In this document: positions 48,298 to 58,705 of the stretch, in pieces
How the letters are laid out: every line of letters starts with the position of its first letter
Position numbering within the stretch: the first letter of the stretch is position 1
NCBI GenBank assembly: GCA_000727475.1
Contig: KL647290.1
Coordinates: 5,937,404-6,001,403, forward strand
Direction of reading: 5' to 3'
From: Sarcocystis neurona
Lineage: Eukaryota > Apicomplexa > Conoidasida > Eucoccidiorida > Sarcocystidae
Length of the DNA: 64,000 bases
Made by a program: the position numbers and the translations under genes
The notes under the pieces: model-generated
Databases searched by the model: none
What the model saw: only the letters and a program-made list of their open reading frames with translations
What the model was told of the DNA's origin: nothing

Positions 48298-48492
48298 GAG
48301 ACGGGAGGGAGACGGGGAGACGAGGGGAGGGGAGACGGGAAGATGGGGAGACGGGGAGACGGAAGGGAGACGGGAAGATGGGAGACGGAAGGGAGACGGG
48401 AAGATGGGGAGACGGGGAGACGAGGGGAAGGGAGACGGGAAGATGGGGAGACGGGGAGACGGGAAGATGGGGAGACGGGGAGACGGGAGGAA
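48298..48492 (+). repeat. GGGAGACGG-type G-rich tandem repeat after L19
   Basis: Starting 75 bases after the L19 stop codon, GGGGAGACGGGGAGACGGGA(AGAT)-type units repeat for about 195 bases, nearly pure purine on the plus strand. G-runs of 3-4 every 6-9 bases could form G-quadruplexes or triplexes and could influence 3' end formation. Confidence 0.8.
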
Positions 48493-50345
48493 AGTGCCCC
48501 TCGTTCGCCCGGAGCGCCCACGCCTGCGGAGGAGGGGCGGCGCAGTCGCGGCGGAGGAGGGGCATATGTGGTGGTGCGGGAAGCGGACAGCAGCAGGCAG
48601 CGAAGCGACGAGGAAGGCAGGGCAGAGCAGCAGCAGAACGAACTGCCGTGGAGACGGGGAGGTTTTTTTTTGAGTCGCAGGCTGTCGACGTGTCTCACAC
48701 ATATGTAGCTTCCCCCCAGCCACACACGCCCCTCTATCTATCTGTCCACGTAGCAGAGGAGGCCAAAGGAGGCGCACTTCCACGCAGGCGTACGAGAAAG
48801 GCTGGTGTTCCTTCCACATTCTGCTCAGCATATCTACACTGCCCACGCTCTCTCTAAACGGACGTCTGGAGAAATTTTCCATCGGCGGGTCTGGTCTCTA
48901 CACTGCTCTCTCCGGCGAAGGCCTTCTCACCTGCGAATATCTATTCGATACGTAACGGTGTCGCTCTGCTCTGGACCACTTTATAACCACGAATCCGGCT
49001 CGCTCTGAAAGGCTCACAAAAGTGTCTACGGCCTACGGAAGTAGAAGACGGCATCCACTCGAGACGGGCAATTCCTCTTTCGGGTGTCTAATGTACGCAT
49101 TTACAAGGGCATGCAAGAAGAACAGCAAAAGACGAGTCGTGCTCTACACGCGTTTACACAAGTATACACACATACACGTATATGTTTCCTGCCGTCACAA
49201 GACTTCACAATAGCTCCTAACACAGCAGTCTTGCCGTAGTCAAGAATAGGAACTTCACTCTCGTGTGAATCCCGCCAGCATATGAGATATACACACATAT
49301 GTGTAGGTCTGTATATGTGTGTGTGTGTATGTGTGTATATTCATCTCAAAGAGCAGGAGAGACACGTCCGTATACACGTGCCAGGAATGTCATGGATATA
49401 TATGTGTGTGTATTTTCGTGTATACCGATGTATGCTTCAACAGCAGCACCTATACTTCTCATGTCTACGCCGAGGAAGTCACATATATAGAAAGAGAGAT
49501 AGATAGGTACGTAGATATAGATAAATAGATATAGATAGATGGAGAAATAGGTAGATAGATGGAGAAATAGATAGATAGATGGAGAAATAGATAGATAGAT
49601 GGAGAAATAGATAGGTGGATAGAAATCGATAGATTGAGACAGATAGATAGGGAGATAGGTAGATAGACAAGTATAGGTAGTTACGTAGACAGACAGATAT
49701 AGGTAGATATAGATAGGTGTATGGGTGTGTGTGTATACAGAGCTAAGGAAGTAGGGGTAGTCCCTATGCATACGCCGGAGAAATTTGTGTATACGTGTAC
49801 GGGTACGGGAATATCGATATTCCCCACGCAAACGCCAGAGAAGCTCTCTCTCTATATACATATATATATGTGTGTACATGTGGAAGTGTAAGAGTCATAT
49901 ATGTCTGTATGTATATGTGTATGTGTACACGTATAGGAGTGGCTATTCTCCACATATATATACTCGGGACGCCACGTGTATATATATATATATATATGTA
50001 GTAGGTCTACCACATATGTATACACATATGTCTATATACATGTGTGTCTTTATATATATAGGTACTTGTGTATTCAGACACTTGTGCGTATAGCTTTCAA
50101 GTGTATGTAAGTACGTGCTTCCTACGAGCCTGTTCGTGTATTTACGGGGGAACTGTCTTGAAATTGCTTGTGCCGCCCTTCTCGCTTCTTTTGTGGGAGG
50201 AAGAATCGCTTCTGTAGGAGCCTTCGTTTCCTGAAGAAATGCGAGAACTTTGCCTCCTCCTTTCTTGCCGACAAACTACTGCATGAGAGAGAAAGAGAGG
50301 GACGTTCTCCTCGGATCTCCGCCTTTTTACGCCTTCGGCAAACAA
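48493..50345. other. Intergenic region, no clear gene
   Basis: CAG-bearing sequence to 48650, balanced sequence at 48700-49280 without a convincing exon, TG microsatellite, a GATA array, and then a stretch at 50160-50345 with protein-like frames on both strands (plus SPPFYAFGKQL; minus KLFAEGVKRRRSEENVPLFL). I could not choose between these. Confidence 0.4.
49494..49720. repeat. GATA array with 20-bp higher-order unit
   Basis: AGATAGATAGATGGAGAAAT repeats about four times inside a longer GATA microsatellite. Confidence 0.75.
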
Positions 50346-50789
50346 CTTGGTTCTCCTGCTGCTTCTACTACTTACTGCTGCTGCTGTACTGCTGCTCCTA
50401 CTTCTTGCTGCTGCTGCTAGTGTACTTACTGCTGCTGCTGTTGCTGCTGTACTACTGCTCCTACTTCTTGCTGCTGCTGTTGCTGCCATGCTGCTGCCCC
50501 TACTTCTTGCTGCTGCTGTTGCTGTCCTGCTGCTCCTACTTCTTGCAGCTGCTGTTGCTGCCATGCCGCTGCCCCTGCTTCTTGCTGCTGCCCCTACTTC
50601 TTCCTGCTGCTGCTGCTGTGCTGCTGCTCCTGCGGTTGCTGGGGTTGTCCTGCTGCTTTCTTCTGTGCTGCGGCTGCTGTGCTGCTGCTGCTGCTCTGCT
50701 GCTGCTGCTATTGCTGCTGCTGCGTCTATTCATACTGCTGCTGCTGCTGTGCGACTATTGCTGCTGCTGCTGTTGCTTCTCCTTCGCAG
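50346..50789 (+). repeat. CTG block ending at a 3' splice site
   Basis: CTG/TGCTACTTCTTGCTG-type triplets fill about 430 bases and are followed by TTGCTTCTCCTTCGCAG, a strong acceptor before the exon at 50790. Read on the minus strand it gives Ala/Ser runs. Confidence 0.75.
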
Positions 50790-53142
50790 GACGAGCGACG
50801 CCGTCGCGAGGAGAAATTGCGGAAGCGAAGAGCAGGAGAGAAATGGGGTGTGTATCAGGTAATACAACCTTGCGTATATAACACTAGCGCTAAACTGCTC
50901 TACATCCATATCCTTGTCTCGCATCCTTCTACTAATACCACATCTGTATAAATGTGTGTCTCTGCGGAGAACGCGGATATCACGCATGTACGTAGAGAGG
51001 TCCACATATTCTCACGCCCACATACGTGTACGTATATTATATACATATATACACGTAGAGGGAAAGGGACACAGGGAGAAGAAGTATAGCTATTTGTCCA
51101 TATGCATATGTATGAGGCAGGTAAATTTGTTTGGCGTTGAAGAAAGAGAAAGACACAGGTTCGTCGACGACGTCCTTACTATCATCCGCGTGTCTACATG
51201 TATTTACGTGTATTTACATGTATTTAAATATTGATTGATAGATAGATATGAAGTATTGTGAAGTCGTACTACATATATATAGATATATATATATATATAA
51301 ACGTATATAACGGTGTGATACACAATGAACTATTCGTCCTCTAGACGTAAGTGTCTGCTAATGCAGTTTTGTTACTGTTACTACAGGTCAAGCGAGAAAA
51401 TGCCATGGATATATATATATATGTATCGCTATTCTCCTTCCACATATATATATCTGTCTGTTTATATATATATATATATGTGGAGAAAGAAGCAAAGTTG
51501 TCTGCTGCAGGAAAAGTGTGTGGCAGGTGTGTCGTACGGCGGTGCCACGTCTTTTTAGGAAGACAGCGAAAGCAGCAAAAGACAGACAGAGAGAAAGGAA
51601 GATAGAAGGACAGAAACACATCAAACGCTGCTGAAAAAGAAGGAATATACGCACACGCGCACGGGGACTATGAAGAGAGTTTTGCTTCGCTTCTTTTTGA
51701 TGGCAGCAACGCGATGAAATGGCCCACACTTCTTCATCGTCTTCTCGTACTTGTTCGTCCTCTTTTTCGTCTCCTTCCTTTTCTCCTTTCCCTTCTTCAT
51801 CTTCACCTTCTTCACCTTTACTTTCTTCATCTTCACTTTCTTCATCTTCACTTTCTTCATCTTGTGCTTCTCCCTTGCTGCCAACACACACGCGCACAGA
51901 TGCATACACAGGTCACTTCTGTATACGCGAGCTTGTGTCTGTTTGTGAACGCATGCAAAAATACACGGTCTTCTCTAGATAAAGAAGAAATCTCATAAAT
52001 ATCACAGAAGCGACTGAGTCGGCCTACATGCGTGCGCTTGGCGCACAAGCGCGACTTCGGGCGCATGCGCAGGGATCTCCCTCTGCTGCGCTGTTTTTTC
52101 GCCCGGTCCTCCTGCCTCGGACCTTGCAGCTGCGACGTCCCAGCGCGACTGCGAGTTTATCTGCGCTGCCCAGCTATCACCCGCTTCAACCAGGAAATCT
52201 CCCAAAATAAAAATGTCTTCCACGAAAAGTGTGCCGAAACAGGAATTTCCCCTAGGAAAATCTCCCGAAACTAAAATGCCACGAAATACAACTCCCCCAA
52301 ATGAAAATCTGCACATCTCTCAAAGCGAAAGTCTCCTGCGTTCGGAGATTTTCTTTCAACACGACTTTGTACTGTCCGCGCGGCACGGGGGGGCGGACTG
52401 TTTATATTTCTTCTTCGCATGCCCACACACTCCCACACACACACACGTCGGTGTCTGAACCGAACGCGTACTTCGTTGCATGCGTCAGCGTTGCATGCGT
52501 CAGCCACCACATACGCAGACGTACACGGCAGCACAGCCCCTTTTCTTTCCCGATGAAAGACGCTTTCTCCACCTCACGCAGCCGTCTCCCGCCTCCTCCC
52601 ACGAGATCGTCTCACAGGTGCACACGTCCGTACATCCCAGTTGCCGTGTCTACGCAGCCGCAGAGAGCTACATGTATCTCTGTATGATTCCATGCACCCG
52701 TCTTGTATAGAGAAACGTTCGTGGAAGTCAACAAAGGCACACGTCTGAAAGTCGTCACTTTTGTACATCTCGTGGACCTTGCCATACGTAGGGCCGGTTT
52801 GCCCAAAGGGTGGCGCGTCCGAGCGGGGGCCCGGCCGCCGCAGTTGTTTAGACGGAGCAGCGCGCGTGTCACCAGCAGCAGCAGGAGACGTCAGACACAC
52901 ACAGCAGCAGCCAAGGCTGCTTCAGCAGCAAAAACACGGACACCTCGAGCAGCAAAACCAGCTGCTGCTGCTTCACCGTCGCGTGCGGAAGGGGCAGGCA
53001 GCTGTGTCGCCACTGCTGGAACGTTGCCATGGGCAGGTGCAGCTGAAGCGACGTGTCTGTCTGCACAGGGTGTCATCATCTTAGAGAATAGGAGGCGCTT
53101 CTGCTGCGTTAGTGGTGCGGGGAGCAACATATCATTGCCTAA
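50790..53142 (+). CDS. Possible RNase P/MRP subunit Rpp29/POP4 (fragmentary)
   Basis: Two exons have good splice sites. 50790-50858 (CTTCGCAG to GTAATA, phase 0 both sides) codes for a basic helix, EERRRR-like, ending RAGEKWGVYQ; a following acceptor at 51386 opens VKRENAM. 53069-53142 (TCTGCACAG to GTAAAT) reads GVIILENRRRFCCVSGAGSN, then ISLP plus the first two bases of the next codon (a Lys if read through). That exon matches the POP4 barrel pattern G-(I/V)-V-x2-E-T-x3-F-x10-I-P-K, with the same 25-residue spacing. A middle exon at about 52713-52760 (ETFVEVNKGTRLKVVTF, then GTACAT) is possible. The central HELW helix, the HGAxxxV segment and the C-terminus were not found, so identity is tentative. 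Confidence 0.35.
51735..51870. repeat. TTCATCTTCACTTTC minisatellite
   Basis: A pyrimidine-rich array of TTCATCTTCACTTTC-type 15-base units. On the minus strand it is open in two frames, as Glu/Asp/Ser or Lys/Met/Val runs, so coding cannot be inferred. Confidence 0.65.
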
Positions 53143-53193
53143 GTAAATTTTGACTGAAACACCAGGAACAACGCGATAAAAAAGATCCAGGAG

Positions 53194-53460
53194 TTACGTT
53201 AACGTTGACGAGTTCTTAAATAAAGCAGACGTTGCTTGGACGCCGCAAAGATCCACCAGATGAGAAAGAACTTTGCAAGTGAACACGCAGAGATACTGAA
53301 TAATTAGCAATAAATTCAGGGCTCCCTTGACGACGGCTCGAAGATGCGTCAAGTGAGGAAGTTTTCTAACAAACAACAGAGTTCGCTCTGTCAGAAGAAA
53401 TACAAGAGAGATATACAGTCCTTTTCTAGAGGGTGTGCACACTTCCATGCGCGCCAATGA
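53194..53460 (-). CDS. Small hydrophobic ORF, doubtful
   Basis: An ATG-started minus-strand ORF (MEVCTPSRKGLYISLVFLLT near the start, ending ATSALFKNSSTLT) of about 84 residues with two hydrophobic stretches. The composition is unlike the microsatellite ORFs nearby, but there are no flanking splice signals or recognisable family. It could be chance or an exon. Confidence 0.2.
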   Translation of the reverse strand, partial: SLARMEVCTPSRKGLYISLVFLLTERTLLFVRKLPHLTHLRAVVKGALNLLLIIQYLCVFTCKVLSHLVDLCGVQATSALFKNSSTLT

Positions 53461-54639
53461 TCGAAAAGCTTCACCCCAGCCGAAACAAAATCGCATGCGT
53501 CCGCACGCCTCTGCACATCGCCCTACGTATGCATATGTATATTTGTATATTTCGTATGTGTGTATCTAAAATCGTTTGTACGTTTTACGTACAGATACAC
53601 AGATACACACACACGCGTATATATGCCCAGGCAAAACTGTCTGCATGCAGTACATACCAAGCATGTGTATGGTAATTGCAATGTTTCTGTAGGGCACGAA
53701 ACAGATTTGTAGTTTCCGTATACACTTCTCGCACGTATATGTTGGCACTCCGTATACAAAACGATGCACATACACGTCTTCCTTTGCACACCTGCGTGTC
53801 CACGCATGCGTGTTGTTGCACATCAGGCTGGTGGCATCTCTTTCCGGGACTTCGAGTAGGATGATATGTGGAAGCACCAGTGGAAGCAGAAAGGCACATG
53901 TTTTGAGTGCCGCTGTGACAGGCGTCACGCAGCCAGACACACAAATGCATGCACATAGCGTATACTACTGGTAAAAAGACTTGCACATCCTCAGGTTAAA
54001 ACACGCAATACGCATTTATGCGTTACATATACGTATGCGTATCTATAAGTTCATCCGGTGAAGTACTTATTTATGCAGTCTACTGTATTACCGTATTTAT
54101 ACGCATTCGTTGTACCTGTGTATGTATCTGCGCACCTAGCTCTACGTGTGAAGTGCTTTGTGCATGCACTCCGTGTACTTGAGTACGTGCGTGCGCACAC
54201 AGGTGTCAAGCGCAGACGCACCCGCCTACGACTCCGCAGAAATGCGTTTTCACTATATATATATATATATACATACATATGTAAAGAGAGATAGATGTAT
54301 AGAGGTGTAAATAGAATTTTATAGCCAGAGAACTAGATATAAACGTAAGTTTAGAAATAGGTGTAGCTGTAGCAAGGTGGTTACCGATACGGGTACATAA
54401 TGGTATAGAGCGATATAGATAGATGTAGCTAGATACGTATAGATTGATCTAGATATATAGGAACATGGATAAATAGGCTTACAGATAGGCAGACCCACAC
54501 GTCTGCGATATCAATGTGTGTGTACATGTGTCGGACGTGCGGATATACACATGGTTGTATGCACGCATGCATCTGAGTGTACACGTGTATGGGTACGTAG
54601 GGATGTATTTGAGTATGCGTATATATATATATATATATG

Positions 54640-57600
54640 TACGAACGCGTGTACGGAGACGAGAACACTTGCAAGTGCTACCGCAGCAGTGCCAGAAATG
54701 CCTGTGCCCAGATGATTCAGGAAGGTACCCGCACGCAGCCGGCGCGTATCTTCTCGTCAGGTGTTCGTCTTTGCAAACGCCCGCGCAGATTTAGGTCTGT
54801 ATGCCTCTACATGTGTGGACACTTATGTGGACGTGTGCGGAAGACGTTGGAAAGTGAGCTTGGCGTGCAAGCGTGAATACTCAGTGAAATTCCCGCGCTG
54901 CCCTGCGTAAGATGATTCCTTCCCCCGGTAGGAGGCGCAGAAATCCTTCAGACGCTGACTGCACGCAAGGGTGCACGTTCGAAGAATACACGGAAGAAAG
55001 TCTCATGTAGCGCGCATGCACGTGGAATTATACGAACTGTCCCAATCACAACACGCAGCTGAAGTCGATAATACAGAGGGGCACGGATATATTTTACGTA
55101 TGTATGGAGTGACAAAATACCTGCACCTGTGTACACTGGTGCTACACACAAGAATTTATACATGTCCAGAGTGACGTAGACACGTATATACACACGTGTG
55201 TGTGTACGGAGCGGTGTGTGCATGTAGACATACATATGTATACAAATACTTCACAATAGGCCTCGCATTATCTATGTTTTTGAACGCTGCTGACCCTTTG
55301 CGCGTGCCTTCTAGTCCCGAAACAATCGGTGATACTGAGGCCTGTGTGCCGTATCGGTAATAGATTTCCATTTCAGGTCTTCTTCGTGACGCATGCGTAT
55401 TATCCGTATAAGCATGTATACATCCATATGAATATATATATATATATAGCGACGTTTGGGAAACGAAGAAACTTTATCTTGTTCCCTTGACATGTACATA
55501 TATATATATACGTATGTCTGTATATGTGTGGTTCAAGCTAGTTACACCTGTATGTACGGAGACTATAGGTGGCAGGCAGGAAGGGATTGTATTTGCCAGG
55601 GGTGCACTCCTCGGTATCTACGTTCTGGGAAAGTCGGTTTTAGGCACGAACGAAAAGTGAACATAAACGTGTTCGTCTCCTCTTCACTGACAAGAAGGGG
55701 CGCAGGCGGCAGGGACAGAAAAACAACTCCCGTTTTGCTGTTTCGGCCTTATACACCCTTCCATCTCATACATAGAAAATAACCGTTTACGCGTATATAA
55801 TGTGCGTGTGTAATGGTTCATTCACTTGCACAGGTATATGCATATATCCATATATATATATAATGATCCAACTGCATGTGATTCACCAAATTAGTCATAC
55901 ATGCGTGAAATATATGTGTATACATGTATACACGATCACCCGTACACAAATTCACACGTGTTGTACACACCCGTGCAGTTGCAAATGTGTGTACAATTCA
56001 CCAAATATGTCATATATATATATGTGTATGTACATCGCGTGATTCACTTGTAAAGCTCATGCGTAAAACCCTTTGATAGCCGTAGGTGTGATGTGTACAT
56101 ATACGTGTGATTGAATGTACATACACGTGTGTACATTTACATATACGTGTGAGTGAATTTACACATACGTGTGAGTGATTCTGAGCTTGTTTCAAGCGTG
56201 CACTTTTTCATAGGCACATGAAGTGTTTCACACTTACGCAGGTCTAATGACATGCCCCCGTGATCCAAACAGGGCACAAATTTTATTCGTCAACCACGTA
56301 ATCTCAGCTTACATTCCCTCCCCCGTCCCCTGCTCACTTCTGCACTCCCGTAAGTTTCAGTTCCCTTTTTTCGGCGTTGCACCTTCGTGTCTCTGTTTCG
56401 AATTGGAATCTCCATCTCACTTCTACTTCCAAAACTTGTTCGTTTGGTATGTGGGAAGTTCTCTTTGCTGCTGCCACAGCACAGTCTTTTCTAACTACCT
56501 TGTTTCAAATTTGGCAAAGCCACAAGTTCATGCACACGCGTACAAATACACACGCACATACACAGATTTTATATGCACACGCGACAATATATGCACGTAG
56601 ATACACACGAGGGCGAATCTATTCATATTGGTAGGCAAGTCCGTATGCAGACGTTAATGGTCATGTTTACATTTTCACACACAGACTCTACGTACGCAGA
56701 GATGCATGTATACATGTTTGTGTGAACTTCTAGTTGCAGTAGATATACGCACTGACATTTCCACGTTTACAAAACGGTTCTGAATCTCTCTCTAGTCACA
56801 TGCCGGCCTCACTTTGCCTATGTATACAAACGTTTCCAAATAAGTGTGTGTAGCTATGCTCTTGCATGCACAAATATTTCTGTCTTCAGAAGAATCACAC
56901 AGAAAAAGCAGACATTTATGTGCTTCCCCGTCGCATGTTTTCCGACGTCAGCCGTAAGACTCGTCTACGTGTGCACGGCTGCATATCAGAAAGACGTGTG
57001 TCTGTGCCTAGAAGACTGCAGATCTGCTATCCGTATAAAGACGTCCCTTTTAAAAAAGGTCCACGAAGACAACAGTGCGTGCGGGTTCGCAAATATTCGT
57101 AATGCCTGGAGGGGGTTACTGGCCGTAGAAAGATACGCATGCGCATGCCATACAAAGACATACCGGCGCAATATTACAGGCACACGGACGGCCTTGTCGC
57201 ACGTTCGCGCAAGCGTGTACACTTTCTAGTAGGCCTGAATCGCTGAGCGGCACACAGCTGTGCGGCGTAGAAGCCGTCTGTTTACGAAGCAGCGATGTGC
57301 CCGTAGCTGGCCCAGTTCACGTACATACGCGGTTACACGTATGTACACTCCTGCTCCTCGTACGCAATGATACACAGAACTGCAAAGACACTACCACATA
57401 CGTGCGTATACAGAGGCACTCAACTTCGTGTACAGAAATACGAAATAATACACACGGACCTTCGCACACATAGATCCACACTTGTGGCTGCATTTAGGTG
57501 CACAAAGGTATACCTACATAGGTACGTTTGTATATTGATAGGTACACAGGATCATATGCATACACACAGATACACAGGTGCGTCCTTACACACATGGATG

Positions 57601-57762
57601 CATAAAAAGACACAGATTCACGTACATATAAATATCAATACATGTACAGAAGATAGGTGTGAATATCCGAATATGCTGCAAAACTGCGTTTTCTTCAGAC
57701 TGCGAGCTGGTTCATTGAAAGCTTGTGATCACTGTTGGAAGAGAAAAGTGCAAGAAACCTAG
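54640..57762 (+). CDS. Candidate exons of an unidentified plus-strand gene
   Basis: Several short plus-strand segments have splice signals and non-repetitive protein content. 55011-55097 (CATGTAG to GTATGT) reads RMHVELYELSQSQHAAEVDN. 56242-56349 (TTACGCAG to GTAAGT) reads LMTCPRDPNRAQILFVNHVI. 56990 onward (ATATCAG acceptor) reads either KDVCLCLEDCRSAIRIKTSL or RRVSVPRRLQICYPYKDVPF. The last, after a CTTCAG acceptor, reads LRAGSLKACDHCWKRKVQET and a stop at 57762. The 55097/56242 and 56349/56990 phases are compatible (the second only in the RRVSVP frame). The CxxC in the last piece could bind metal. A further segment at 54650-54760 (GDENTCKCYRSSARNACAQM) is possible. No family is recognised. 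Confidence 0.3.
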
Positions 57763-58705
57763 AAGCAGCTATTCCAACTGTCCTTCTTTGTATGCGTCTC
57801 ACTATATGCATATAATATGTACAGAGAAAAAATTACCAAGGGGGGGACAGAAACTGTGGCAGGGCAACTGACGGGTGAGCAGATAGAGCGACAGCAGCCT
57901 TCTTGAGAGATATTCTTGTATATGGAAGAGAGAATCCGCAGGCCTCTTGTGTGTCTACACAGGAGGGAGAGAGCGAGGAAGACAGACGGCCTACGCGCGC
58001 CCCTGCAAATACATTCTCTCCAAGCTGGTGTATACAATCGAGATGAGAAAGTGGAAGAAACTTCGCTTTTTCTCAGTATACAGCCTAAGACACCTAAACT
58101 TGTATACGTGCAACTAGAAGCCAATGTAAGGAGGTGATCCGAGAGACGCTGTGCCGCATATGTACACGTTCACCTATGTGTGCGCGTGCGCGCAACTGTA
58201 TGCAGTTTATCTCCCTCTTTGCTCAACTTCTTCACATCCACCTACGTATGTGTGTGCGTGTATACGCATACACCTATCGGCAGCTTATTCCCTCTTTTGC
58301 TGGACTTCTTTCATGTGTCCCCTGCAGCAAAGGAGCTAAACGCTTCGGTGCGCCGACACCTCCTCCCAGCTACACTTTTTCAGCGTCGGTTCTCCTCGAG
58401 GTCCTTCTCTGTGTTCCTCTCTTTATACGCGAAGTAATTTCAATAGACGTGTGTGAGTGTATCTGCTCTTTTGGTAGCGCCGCGCCTCCAGTGCTGTGCC
58501 AGTGTCTGCGTGATGAAAGAAAGGCGTATCTTCATTTTCTGTCAAGCAAGTCGGTGTTCTTTCACAGCAGCGTAAAGGGGATGACGAGCGGCATCCCCTT
58601 CATCGTCTGTAACGCGAACATGCACACGCGTGTCTGGATTCGTCGTGTGCATGCATAGACGACAGCTCTTGGTTTTCGTCCTTCGTCTTGCTGTTCCTTG
58701 ACGTG
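57763..58705. other. 3' flank between convergent transcripts
   Basis: Little microsatellite. A plus-strand frame 58134-58658 stays open for 174 codons (SYTFSASVLLEVLLCVPLFI; GMTSGIPFIVCNANMHTRVW), but it overlaps the expected 3' untranslated region of the GMC gene and has no family match. I leave it unassigned. Confidence 0.35.

Noticed and set aside
52574..52900. Minus-strand RRM-like stretch (YGKVHEMYKSDDFQTCAFVD)
   Set aside because: It resembles an RNP1 region, but no RNP2 strand or splice signals were found, and plus-strand exon signals compete at the same site.
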